NCBI GenBank assembly: GCA_018713005.1
Contig: DVFX01000011.1
Span: 1-23,908, forward strand
DNA from: Scatomorpha gallistercoris
GTDB lineage: Bacteria > Bacillota > Clostridia > Oscillospirales > Oscillospiraceae
DNA: 23,908 nucleotides
Direction: 5' to 3'
Shown: positions 13,902 to 19,994 of the stretch, piece after piece
Position numbering within the stretch: position 1 is the first letter of the stretch
How the letters are laid out: each line of letters begins with the position of its first letter
Position numbers and translations under genes: made by a program
The notes under the pieces: model-generated
What the model was told of the DNA's origin: nothing
What the model saw: the letters and a program-made list of their open reading frames with translations, nothing else
The model's database searches: none

Positions 13902-15380
13902 ATGCAGAACACTTCTATATATCACGACATAGCCACCCGTACCGGCGGCGACATATACATCGGCCTCGTGGGGCCCGTGCGCACCGGTAAGAGCACGTTC
14001 ATCAAGCGCTTCATGGAGACGCTGGTCATACCCAACATCGAGGACGTCTACGCCCGTGAGCGCGCCAAAGACGAGCTGCCGCAGTCGGGTTCCGGCCGGA
14101 CCATCATGACCGCAGAGCCGAAATTCGTCCCCGAGGACGCCGTCAACATCACTCTCGAGGGCGGAGTGAGCTTTTCCGTGAGGCTAATCGACTGTGTGGG
14201 TTACATGGTCGACGGGGCGTCCGGACAGTTTGAGGACGGCAGCGAGCGCATGGTGGCGACGCCCTGGTTTGACGAGGAGGTTCCCATGTCCCGGGCCGCT
14301 GAGGAGGGCACTCGCCGCGTAATCACCGACCACAGCACCATCGGCATCGTTATGACCACGGACGGCACGGTCTGCGGCATTGAGCGCGAGAGTTACATAC
14401 CCGCAGAGGAGCGCGTAATAAGTGAGCTTGCGGAAATCGGAAAACCCTTCGTCATAGTTCTCAACAGCGCTGAGCCTCAGAGCGAGAGCGCACAGGAGCT
14501 GCGGCGTGAGCTGGAGGAGAAATACGGCGTGGCCTGTATCTGCGTGGACTGCCTGGCGCTGACCGGCGCAGATATAGACGAGATACTCAAGCTCGCGCTC
14601 TACGAATTTCCAATTGCTGAGCTGGGCATATACCTGCCGAGCTGGCTGGATGCTCTCTCGCCTGATGCGCCTCTCAGGAGCGGCATCCTCTCCGGCATAG
14701 CCGAGGCCGTTCAGGATATGAGCCGTGTGCGGGACGCCTTCGGAATAATGGACACGATAGCCGGCAGGGAAGAGGTCTCAGGCGCGGGCGTCACCGCAGT
14801 TGATATGGGCACAGGCCGCGTCACGGCCAGTATAGAGCTTCCGCGCGCGCTGTATTACGCCACAATCAGCGAACAGTGCGGCTTTGATATTCACGACGAC
14901 GGCGACCTAATGAGCCTGCTGACGCACATCCGCGATATCAAGGCCGACTACGACCACATATCCGGGGCGCTCCGCGATGTGCGGGAGAAGGGATACGGCG
15001 TGGTCATGCCGCTGCCCGGAGAGCTGCATCTGGAGGAACCCCAAATTGTCCGGCAGGGCGGACGATACAGCGTCCGTCTCAAGGCCAGCGCGCCGAGCAT
15101 ACACATGATGATGACAAATATAGAAACCGAGGTCACACCGGCGCTTGGCGGCGAGAAGGCCAGCGAGGAAATTATGGGCTTCCTGCTCCAAGGCTTTGAC
15201 GGAGACGTTAGCAAGATTTGGGAGAGCAACATTTTTGGCAAGAGCCTCTATGACATAGCCGAAGAGGGCCTCGAGGCAAAGATAAAGCGAATGCCGCCCA
15301 GCGTCCAGAACAAACTGCGCAACACAATGCAGAGAATTGTCAATGAGGGCAGCGGCGGCCTGATATGTATCATACTGTGA
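13902..15380 (+). CDS. spoIVA: Stage IV sporulation protein A
   Basis: 492 aa, the same length as the Bacillus subtilis protein and clearly orthologous. SpoIVA is the coat-morphogenetic ATPase of the mother cell: it binds the forespore surface, polymerises with ATP hydrolysis and forms the basement layer on which the spore coat is built; it is also needed for cortex formation. The Walker A motif GPVRTGKS is at residues 24-31 and a Walker B-like VRLIDCVGYMVDGASG follows. The C-terminus ends hydrophobic (GGLICIIL), the part that in B. subtilis contacts SpoVM at the membrane. Start ATG with GAGGG upstream. The gene is alone between a sigma-E promoter and a terminator. Its presence shows that the organism can very probably form endospores. 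Confidence 0.97.
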   Translation: MQNTSIYHDIATRTGGDIYIGLVGPVRTGKSTFIKRFMETLVIPNIEDVYARERAKDELPQSGSGRTIMTAEPKFVPEDAVNITLEGGVSFSVRLIDCVGYMVDGASGQFEDGSERMVATPWFDEEVPMSRAAEEGTRRVITDHSTIGIVMTTDGTVCGIERESYIPAEERVISELAEIGKPFVIVLNSAEPQSESAQELRRELEEKYGVACICVDCLALTGADIDEILKLALYEFPIAELGIYLPSWLDALSPDAPLRSGILSGIAEAVQDMSRVRDAFGIMDTIAGREEVSGAGVTAVDMGTGRVTASIELPRALYYATISEQCGFDIHDDGDLMSLLTHIRDIKADYDHISGALRDVREKGYGVVMPLPGELHLEEPQIVRQGGRYSVRLKASAPSIHMMMTNIETEVTPALGGEKASEEIMGFLLQGFDGDVSKIWESNIFGKSLYDIAEEGLEAKIKRMPPSVQNKLRNTMQRIVNEGSGGLICIIL

Positions 15381-15404
15381 AGAGTTTTAAAAGGCTTTTT
15401 AATC

Positions 15405-15436
15405 TGCGCCCACGGTGACTGCCGTGGGCGCATTTA
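15405..15436 (+). terminator. Terminator after spoIVA
   Basis: TGCGCCCACGG (15405-15415) pairs perfectly with CCGTGGGCGCA (15422-15432) and is followed by TTTAATGTTT. Confidence 0.75.
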
Positions 15437-15504
15437 ATGTTTCGGAATTCTGGGCGAAAGGTGCGCTGCTCAACCAACGGTTTGGTGCATTCTACATGTG
15501 AGTA

Positions 15505-15513
15505 TGCTATAAT
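15505..15513 (+). promoter_or_regulatory. Extended -10 promoter of the HTH sensor gene
   Basis: TGC-TATAAT (15505-15513) is a perfect extended -10; the -35 region has only a poor TTGGTG (15482-15487) at a 20-bp distance. It lies 35 bp before the GTG start. Confidence 0.5.
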
Positions 15514-15547
15514 TCACTCACACCGCACTTGGAAGGGAGGGCCGCAG

Positions 15548-16456
15548 GTGGACAACGCAAAGACCGGGACGTTCATAAGACAGCTGCGTACAGAGCTCGG
15601 TATGACTCAAAAGCAGCTTGCAGAGCGGCTTCATATCAGCGACCGTGCCGTCAGCAAATGGGAACGCGGTTTAAACGCACCGGATATATCTCTGCTGGAA
15701 CCGCTCGCGGATGCTCTCGGCGTGACCGTACTCGAGCTTATACGAGGGGAACGCGACCCTAGTCAAGCAACTCCCGAGGCTGAGAGCGCGGCTAAGGACT
15801 CTATCGGCTACTGCGAGGCGGCTATAAAGGATGTGCAGCGGGGCCAGCGACGGCGTTACGCCGCTGTAATTGCCGCCGTTATATTACTGTGGGTCGTTGT
15901 GCTGGGTTTTGCTGCTCTCTGGAACAGTGGAGCGCTCTTCAAGCTGGACGAGCTCAGCTCGCCCGACGGAAGATATATCGCAAGCGTTTACGGCAAGGAA
16001 ATGACTTTCTCCCACTTCCTGTTCCGGCACCGAGTTCAGACCGGTCAGGACGCGCTGACCCTGATCATAGACGAGGGCGGCAGCACGGCATCGAATATAT
16101 CCTACGGTGATAGCGAATATCTAGGCAGCTGGTGGTCTCCCGACAGCGAGAAGTATGTCCTTGCCCTGCGTCAGAACGGTGAGACGCGCCTTGAGCTCTA
16201 CTGGCCGGAGCAGCACAGCGTGAGCAACCTGAACGCCTATCTCTCCATGGGTGTGTCCGCCTCGGAGCCCGCACTTGCCGCTTTTGAGGACGTCTCAAAT
16301 TGGCCGGAGGTGGAGTACGGCTTTGTCCGTTGGGCGGAGGACGGCGCTAATATGCTCATACGCTACTCCTTTACGGATAACGCGGGCGCAGGGCACAGCG
16401 GCTACTTCTGGTATAACTGTGAGGATGTTTCCGTCAGCGCCGTGCTTGAAATTTGA
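15548..16456 (+). CDS. XRE-type HTH protein with a transmembrane segment and a sensor-like C-terminal domain
   Basis: 302 aa. Residues 8-67 are a Cro/C1-type helix-turn-helix (TQKQLAERLHISDRAVSKWERGLNAPDIS). A charged linker, RRRY at 101-104, precedes one membrane helix at about 104-125. The remaining ~175 residues are predicted outside and contain SSPDGRYIASVYG and WWSPDSEKYVLAL, short repeats like those of beta-propeller or WD/TolB-type strands. The layout is that of a one-component membrane-bound regulator that could couple an outside signal to DNA binding. GTG start with GGGAGG 7 nt upstream; the frame is open further left without an RBS. A lipoprotein gene with its own promoter follows 104 bp later. 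Targets are unknown. Confidence 0.75.
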   Translation: MDNAKTGTFIRQLRTELGMTQKQLAERLHISDRAVSKWERGLNAPDISLLEPLADALGVTVLELIRGERDPSQATPEAESAAKDSIGYCEAAIKDVQRGQRRRYAAVIAAVILLWVVVLGFAALWNSGALFKLDELSSPDGRYIASVYGKEMTFSHFLFRHRVQTGQDALTLIIDEGGSTASNISYGDSEYLGSWWSPDSEKYVLALRQNGETRLELYWPEQHSVSNLNAYLSMGVSASEPALAAFEDVSNWPEVEYGFVRWAEDGANMLIRYSFTDNAGAGHSGYFWYNCEDVSVSAVLEI

Positions 16457-16504
16457 CCCACATTTTTGAGACATATTAGCCAATATCGTGCATTTAACGA
16501 AGAA

Positions 16505-16532
16505 TTTACTGTACTTCGGCGCCGGGTATGAT
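16505..16532 (+). promoter_or_regulatory. Promoter of the lipoprotein gene
   Basis: TTTACT (16505-16510), 16-bp spacer, TATGAT (16527-16532), about 28 bp before the GTG start. An overlapping TATACT at 16532-16537 is an alternative -10. Confidence 0.45.
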
Positions 16533-16560
16533 ATACTGATAACTGCGGAGGTGACATGGA

Positions 16561-17547
16561 GTGAAGAAGACAATTGCGGCGCTCTTTGCGGCGCTTTTCC
16601 TCGTGCTCTCAGGGTGCGGGGACAGCAGCATGGACGGCGAAGTCATCAGCGCACAGGACGGCTACCTCGTACTGGACGGCGAAGGAGAGCAATTTGCGCT
16701 CAGGCTGACTGAAAATGTAGCCATTTTTGAACCAGACTCCGGGTTCCCCGGCACACAGCTGGACATCCGCGGCGCGCGGCGCGACGGCAGCGTGGAATAC
16801 GGCGGCGAGCGCCTCCGCGCCTATACGGCTGAGTCGGTGATGGTGACCGGCGAGCTTAAGCGCGGAGTCTTGCACCTCGACGACGGCACAGAGATAGACG
16901 TTATGCGCACGAACCTCTTCGGCGACCGGTACCGCCTGAGCGACGGCACCGAGCTGCTGTGCGAGGACATATCCGTCAGCGCCGGCAATACGCCGCCCGC
17001 CGAAGTTGCCGGCAAAATAGAGTCCTACTTTGAAGACAACAGACCGTATGATCTGAGCGCGCTGCTTGAAGCGGCTTACGCTGAGTACAGCGCGAACCCC
17101 GAAGACTTCGCTTATCACTCCGTTACGTTGGACGTCATGCCGAGCGCCTTATCCGAGCGCGCGGCGTATTTCAGAGCTTCGCTTTCCGTTGCGAACGTTG
17201 TCCACTCCGACAACTCCCGCACTGGGGAGTATGAGGAATTCGGCTGCGCCTTTGACCGTGAAACTGGCGAAAAGCTCGATACGCGCTCGCTCTTCTCCAT
17301 GCCCTGGGACGAGGCGCGCGAGACGCTCGTCGCCGCCGCGCAGGTATCCGACAGCGACAGGGCGCAGCGCATGGCCGATGCGCTCGAGCCTGACGGCGTG
17401 TGCATAATGGACGACGGCATAACAATCAGCTTTCCCGCCGGAGCCGTGGGCGAACTGAGCCTAAGCGCGTATATCGAGCGCGAAAACTTGCCTGACGGCC
17501 TGCTTCAAAGCTGGGCTGAGCCTGAGGCCTGGTCAGAGACCGAATAA
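16561..17547 (+). CDS. Secreted lipoprotein, possibly with a DUF3298/RsiV-like C-terminal region
   Basis: 328 aa. The signal peptide ends in the lipobox LSGC with Cys19, so the mature protein should be lipid-anchored on the outer face of the membrane. The N-terminal half (about 25-140) contains short beta-rich stretches around DG motifs. Residues 165-315 resemble the RsiV/DUF3298 fold (FGCAFDRETGEKLDTRSLFS, then DDGITISFPAGAVG); this is a weak similarity judged by eye. In other bacteria that fold occurs in anti-sigma factors and lysozyme-binding lipoproteins, but no function should be assumed. GTG start, GGAGG at 16547-16551. A strong terminator follows. It is next to an HTH membrane sensor and may be related to it. 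Confidence 0.7.
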   Translation: MKKTIAALFAALFLVLSGCGDSSMDGEVISAQDGYLVLDGEGEQFALRLTENVAIFEPDSGFPGTQLDIRGARRDGSVEYGGERLRAYTAESVMVTGELKRGVLHLDDGTEIDVMRTNLFGDRYRLSDGTELLCEDISVSAGNTPPAEVAGKIESYFEDNRPYDLSALLEAAYAEYSANPEDFAYHSVTLDVMPSALSERAAYFRASLSVANVVHSDNSRTGEYEEFGCAFDRETGEKLDTRSLFSMPWDEARETLVAAAQVSDSDRAQRMADALEPDGVCIMDDGITISFPAGAVGELSLSAYIERENLPDGLLQSWAEPEAWSETE

Positions 17548-17559
17548 GAATACTTACCC

Positions 17560-17587
17560 GGCCCGGGAGCAATCCCGGGCCTTTTTT
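17560..17587 (+). terminator. Terminator after the lipoprotein gene
   Basis: GGCCCGGGA (17560-17568) and TCCCGGGCC (17573-17581) form a 9-bp stem with a GCAA loop, followed by six T residues. Confidence 0.93.
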
Positions 17588-17603
17588 GCGTGTCCCGCCC
17601 GGA

Positions 17604-17632
17604 TTGACGCCGGGCCAAGCCCGGGTTATACT
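17604..17632 (+). promoter_or_regulatory. Sigma-A promoter of the GNAT gene with an inverted repeat in its spacer
   Basis: TTGACG (17604-17609), exact 17-bp spacer, TATACT (17627-17632). The spacer holds a perfect inverted repeat CCGGGC-CAA-GCCCGG (17610-17624), a possible operator between -35 and -10. A GNRA-capped hairpin (GCGGCG-GAAA-CGCCGC, 17640-17655) follows in the leader. Confidence 0.7.
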
Positions 17633-17671
17633 TAGCTTGCGGCGGAAACGCCGCAGAAATGGGGTCATACT

Positions 17672-18193
17672 TTGCAAATAAGAAAGGTAACGGCAAAATC
17701 TGCGGAGCTGGTGCTGGTCAAAAGGCTCTATGAGAGCGCATTTCCCGCCAACGAGCGCTGGGGACTGGAAGCAGTGCTCTGTGACCAGACGGGCATCAGT
17801 GAGATGCTGAGCTTCTTTGACGGTGAAATCTTCTGCGGTTTTGTTATCATGCTGCACTACGACAATTACTCTCACATCATCTACTTTGCAATTGAGGACG
17901 CGCTTCGCTCCCACGGCTACGGCAGTGAGGCTATAAGGCTCATACGCGAGCGTATGCCGGAGCGCACCATCATGGTGGATATTGAGCGTGAAGCACCAGG
18001 AGCCGATAACAATGAGCAGCGTCGCCGCCGCAAGGCCTTTTATCTGCGCAACGGCTATCATGAAGCGCAGGTTTACTATGACTGGCGAGGTGAGCGCTAC
18101 GAGATTGTCATCCTCGGCGGGGAGATAACGTCGCGCGAATACTTCCGCTTCTGGCACAATATCGACGAGCACAGCGAAATTTTCGGCAGGTAA
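17672..18193 (+). CDS. GNAT-family N-acetyltransferase
   Basis: 173 aa. The GNAT core is visible: FCGFVIMLHYDNYSHIIYFAIEDALRSHGYGSEAIRLI contains strands 4-5 and the acetyl-CoA loop R-x-x-G-x-G (RSHGYG), and RKAFYLRNGYHEA is the usual helix-strand 'fYlrnGF' element near the C-terminal end. The expected reaction is acetyl transfer from acetyl-CoA to an amine on a small molecule or protein; substrate unknown. The start is TTG at 17672, the first codon in frame with a GGGG ribosome binding site and a good promoter upstream; no ATG or GTG lies close to it. The next gene starts from its own promoter. Confidence 0.75.
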   Translation: MQIRKVTAKSAELVLVKRLYESAFPANERWGLEAVLCDQTGISEMLSFFDGEIFCGFVIMLHYDNYSHIIYFAIEDALRSHGYGSEAIRLIRERMPERTIMVDIEREAPGADNNEQRRRRKAFYLRNGYHEAQVYYDWRGERYEIVILGGEITSREYFRFWHNIDEHSEIFGR

Positions 18194-18219
18194 GGGAAGG
18201 AGAGCAGCGCAAAACCGCT

Positions 18220-18247
18220 TTTAATCCGCAGAAACATGTGTTATACT
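18220..18247 (+). promoter_or_regulatory. Promoter of the yjdF unit
   Basis: TTTAAT (18220-18225), 16-bp spacer, TATACT (18242-18247) with an extended -10 TGT (18239-18241). It gives a leader of about 140 nt. Confidence 0.65.
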
Positions 18248-18254
18248 GGCTGTG

Positions 18255-18385
18255 CAAAGATAAAAACGCAACGTGCGCCGCAAGGCGTGCCAGAGCCGGT
18301 AGGTAGCCCGGCCGTCCCGGCTTTGCCGGGGTAAGTAACCCTCCCCTCCGGGTCGTCCGTTCTTTGTTCGTAATTATCCAAGGAG
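18255..18385 (+). ncRNA. Probable yjdF-motif riboswitch
   Basis: The leader between the promoter and yjdF is GC-rich and full of short helices: GCGCC-GCAA-GGCGT (18275-18288), GCCGG...CCGGC around 18296-18313, CCCGGC-TTT-GCCGGG around 18317-18331, and an ACCC/GGGT pair before the ribosome binding site. In B. subtilis and many other Firmicutes yjdF is preceded by the yjdF RNA motif, which binds azaaromatic compounds and regulates the gene. The assignment rests mainly on gene context; I did not check the motif consensus base by base. Boundaries are approximate. Confidence 0.65.
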
Positions 18386-18393
18386 GGAACATT

Positions 18394-18804
18394 ATGGACA
18401 AAGTAACGCTGACGGTATTCTTTGACAACCCGTTCTGGGTCGGCGTGTTTGAGCGCGTAGAGGGTGGTAAGCTCTCCGCCTGCAAGGTAACGTTCGGTAC
18501 GGAGCCAAGGGACGCCGAGGTATTGGAATTTGTCCAGCGCAGCTACTCGCTTCTCCGTTTCAGCCCGGCTGTGGACGCGCCTGTTGAACGGGCTTCGTCG
18601 AACCCGAAGCGCCTGCAGCGCGAGGCAAGACGTCAGACAGCTTCATCAGGCGTCGGAACCAAATCGCAGCGGGCGCTGCAGCTGCAGCGTGAAGCCGCGA
18701 AGCTTGAGCGAAAGGTGCTCAGCCGTGAACAGAAATTGGCCGAAAAAGAGCGCAGACTCGCCTTAAAGCAAGAAAAGCGCAGGCAAAAACACCGAGGAAA
18801 GTAG
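18394..18804 (+). CDS. yjdF: YjdF family protein (DUF2992)
   Basis: 136 aa and recognisable as YjdF. The N-terminal LTVFFDNPFWVGVFER and the FGTEP motif (35-38 and around) form the conserved globular part, followed by NPKRLQREARRQ and GTKSQRALQLQREAAK. The last 40 residues are a highly charged Lys/Arg/Glu helix ending KHRGK, as in other family members, which suggests nucleic-acid or ribosome contact (inference). The molecular function is not established; its riboswitch responds to azaaromatics, so a role in tolerance to such compounds has been proposed. ATG at 18394 has AGGAGGG at 18381-18387; upstream in-frame codons overlap the riboswitch. It is monocistronic, with a terminator. Confidence 0.92.
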   Translation: MDKVTLTVFFDNPFWVGVFERVEGGKLSACKVTFGTEPRDAEVLEFVQRSYSLLRFSPAVDAPVERASSNPKRLQREARRQTASSGVGTKSQRALQLQREAAKLERKVLSREQKLAEKERRLALKQEKRRQKHRGK

Positions 18805-18807
18805 CAA

Positions 18808-18842
18808 AAAGAGGCTTGTACATTCGCTGTACAGGCCTCTTT
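18808..18842. terminator. Bidirectional terminator between yjdF and the acetyltransferase gene
   Basis: A 15-bp stem with one G-U pair joins 18808-18822 to 18828-18842. A T run follows on the minus strand (AAAAA at 18806-18810 in plus) and a shorter one on the plus strand, so it serves both convergent genes. Confidence 0.85.
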
Positions 18843-18850
18843 CGCCGCAA

Positions 18851-19477
18851 TTATCGCAGCATCGCCTCAATTTGTCCTCTCTGTATATGAGAAATATTCC
18901 GCCGGATTTCATCCTCGGGCCAATCCCACCAGCGAAGCTGCTCGAGCCGCGCTATCGTTTCTTCATCGAACCGCTTCCGTATCGGCCTTGCCGGTACGCC
19001 GGCGGCTATGGTGTACGGCGGTACGTCCTTTGTTACAACCGCCCGTGCGCCTATTATCGCTCCGTCGCCAATCGTGACCCCGGAGAGTATAACAGCCTCA
19101 TAGCCTATCCACACGTCGTTGCCGACAACTATGTCTCCCTTGTTATCCCAGGCATCCGTCACATTCACGGCGTCTAACGCCCATTCGTCGTAGAAAATAG
19201 GGAAGGGATAGGTTGAAAGTGAGCCGAGCGCGTGATTTGCAGAGGTAAAGATGAACTTTGCTCCGCAGGCTATGGAACAAAACTTGCCTATGACCAGGCT
19301 GTCGTTGTTTATGTAGTAGTGATATAGTACATTGTTGAATTGAAACTCTCTCGGGTCGTGAACAAAGTCGTTGTACATGGTGTAGTCTCCGACCGTGATA
19401 CTCACGTCGTTTATGACGTTCTTGAGATAAACCGTCTCGCGGTCACCGACTCGTGGATATATCAGGCTTGGATTCAT
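18851..19477 (-). CDS. Xenobiotic acetyltransferase, Vat/CatB family
   Basis: 208-aa left-handed beta-helix acetyltransferase. LYHYYINNDSLVIGKFCSIACG, the catalytic-loop His H82 in SANH, STYPF, GDIVVGNDVWIG and the C-terminal RWWDWPEDEIRRNI follow the Vat streptogramin A acetyltransferase pattern almost line by line; in VatD the catalytic base is also His82. CatB-type chloramphenicol acetyltransferases share the fold. The enzyme would use acetyl-CoA to O-acetylate a hydroxyl of an antibiotic or other small molecule in the cytoplasm. Many chromosomal relatives have no proven drug activity, so resistance is possible, not shown. ATG at 19477 with AAAGGAAG upstream. It has its own promoter and adjoins the van genes. 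Confidence 0.85.
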   Translation of the reverse strand: MNPSLIYPRVGDRETVYLKNVINDVSITVGDYTMYNDFVHDPREFQFNNVLYHYYINNDSLVIGKFCSIACGAKFIFTSANHALGSLSTYPFPIFYDEWALDAVNVTDAWDNKGDIVVGNDVWIGYEAVILSGVTIGDGAIIGARAVVTKDVPPYTIAAGVPARPIRKRFDEETIARLEQLRWWDWPEDEIRRNISHIQRGQIEAMLR

Positions 19478-19499
19478 ACTTGCACTTCCTTTCACGGAG

Positions 19500-19528
19500 A
19501 GCATAGCACGATGTGCGGGGCGTATAAA
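19500..19528 (-). promoter_or_regulatory. Promoter of the Vat-like gene
   Basis: On the minus strand TTTATA (19523-19528), 17-bp spacer, TATGCT (19500-19505) with the extended -10 TGC. It lies after the terminator of the upstream small HTH gene. Confidence 0.5.
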
Positions 19529-19556
19529 GCCACGAAACGCTGCCTAAACAAAGCGT

Positions 19557-19595
19557 ATAACAAGAGAGCCGGGGTTGCCCCGGCTCTCTTGTTAT
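19557..19595 (-). terminator. Terminator of the CD3324-family gene
   Basis: A perfect 18-bp inverted repeat (19557-19574 and 19578-19595) with a 3-nt loop. The stop codon of the gene lies inside the stem. The tract after it on the minus strand is only moderately T-rich. Confidence 0.75.
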
Positions 19596-19855
19596 TTACG
19601 GTAGATTATTTTCCTTATGGCGTGCTCGGTGAGGTGGTAACGCTCTGAAAGGGCGGCGACCGAGACTCCGTCCCGATACTGCCCGGCAATGGCGCGGTCA
19701 CGTTCTGCCAGCTCGCGGCGGCAGCCTGACACTTCGCCCCAGCGCTTTCGGTTCCCGGCGTCGGTGGGGACGTATATGTATCCACCCTGGACATAGCGCT
19801 TCAATTCGCGTACCAGCGCCTCAGGAAGCAGTTTTTCTGCGTTATAATACTTCAT
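19592..19855 (-). CDS. CD3324-family small HTH protein
   Basis: 87 aa with the features of the CD3324 family (Mor-like): the opening MKYYNAEKLLPEALVRELKRYVQG, then GGYIYVP, NRKRWGE-SG, and a C-terminal helix-turn-helix (about 66-86, VSVAALSERYHLTEHAIRKI). Such small proteins are common in Firmicutes and probably bind DNA; their targets are unknown. Start: ATG at 19855 with AAGGAGG upstream; the frame stays open to 19984 but no RBS supports an earlier start. It lies 139 bp after vanT on the same strand and may be co-transcribed with the van genes; the region between contains competing inverted repeats. Confidence 0.75.
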   Translation of the reverse strand: MKYYNAEKLLPEALVRELKRYVQGGYIYVPTDAGNRKRWGEVSGCRRELAERDRAIAGQYRDGVSVAALSERYHLTEHAIRKIIYRK

Positions 19856-19886
19856 GCGGGCTTCCTCCTTGAATTTCTTCCGGGAA

Positions 19887-19953
19887 GCAAAGCCGGCATG
19901 ACTGCGACTATTTACTCCATGCAAGCGTCGCCCATATCCGGCTTTGCATGGAG
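19887..19953 (-). repeat. Overlapping, mutually exclusive inverted repeats between vanT and the HTH gene
   Basis: GCAAAGCCGG (19887-19896) is the exact reverse complement of 19938-19947, and CTCCATGCAA (19915-19924) is the exact reverse complement of 19944-19953. Because the right arms overlap, only one of the two stems can form at a time, as in attenuators or RNA-stability switches. Confidence 0.5.
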
Positions 19954-19994
19954 CTGGGCTTTGTTGCTCTTCATTGTTTGTCACTTCTTTCTGC

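Noticed and set aside
19856..19984. Upstream extension of the CD3324-family gene
   Set aside because: The family begins at MKYY and only the ATG at 19855 has a ribosome binding site; the extension is translated from the inverted-repeat region.
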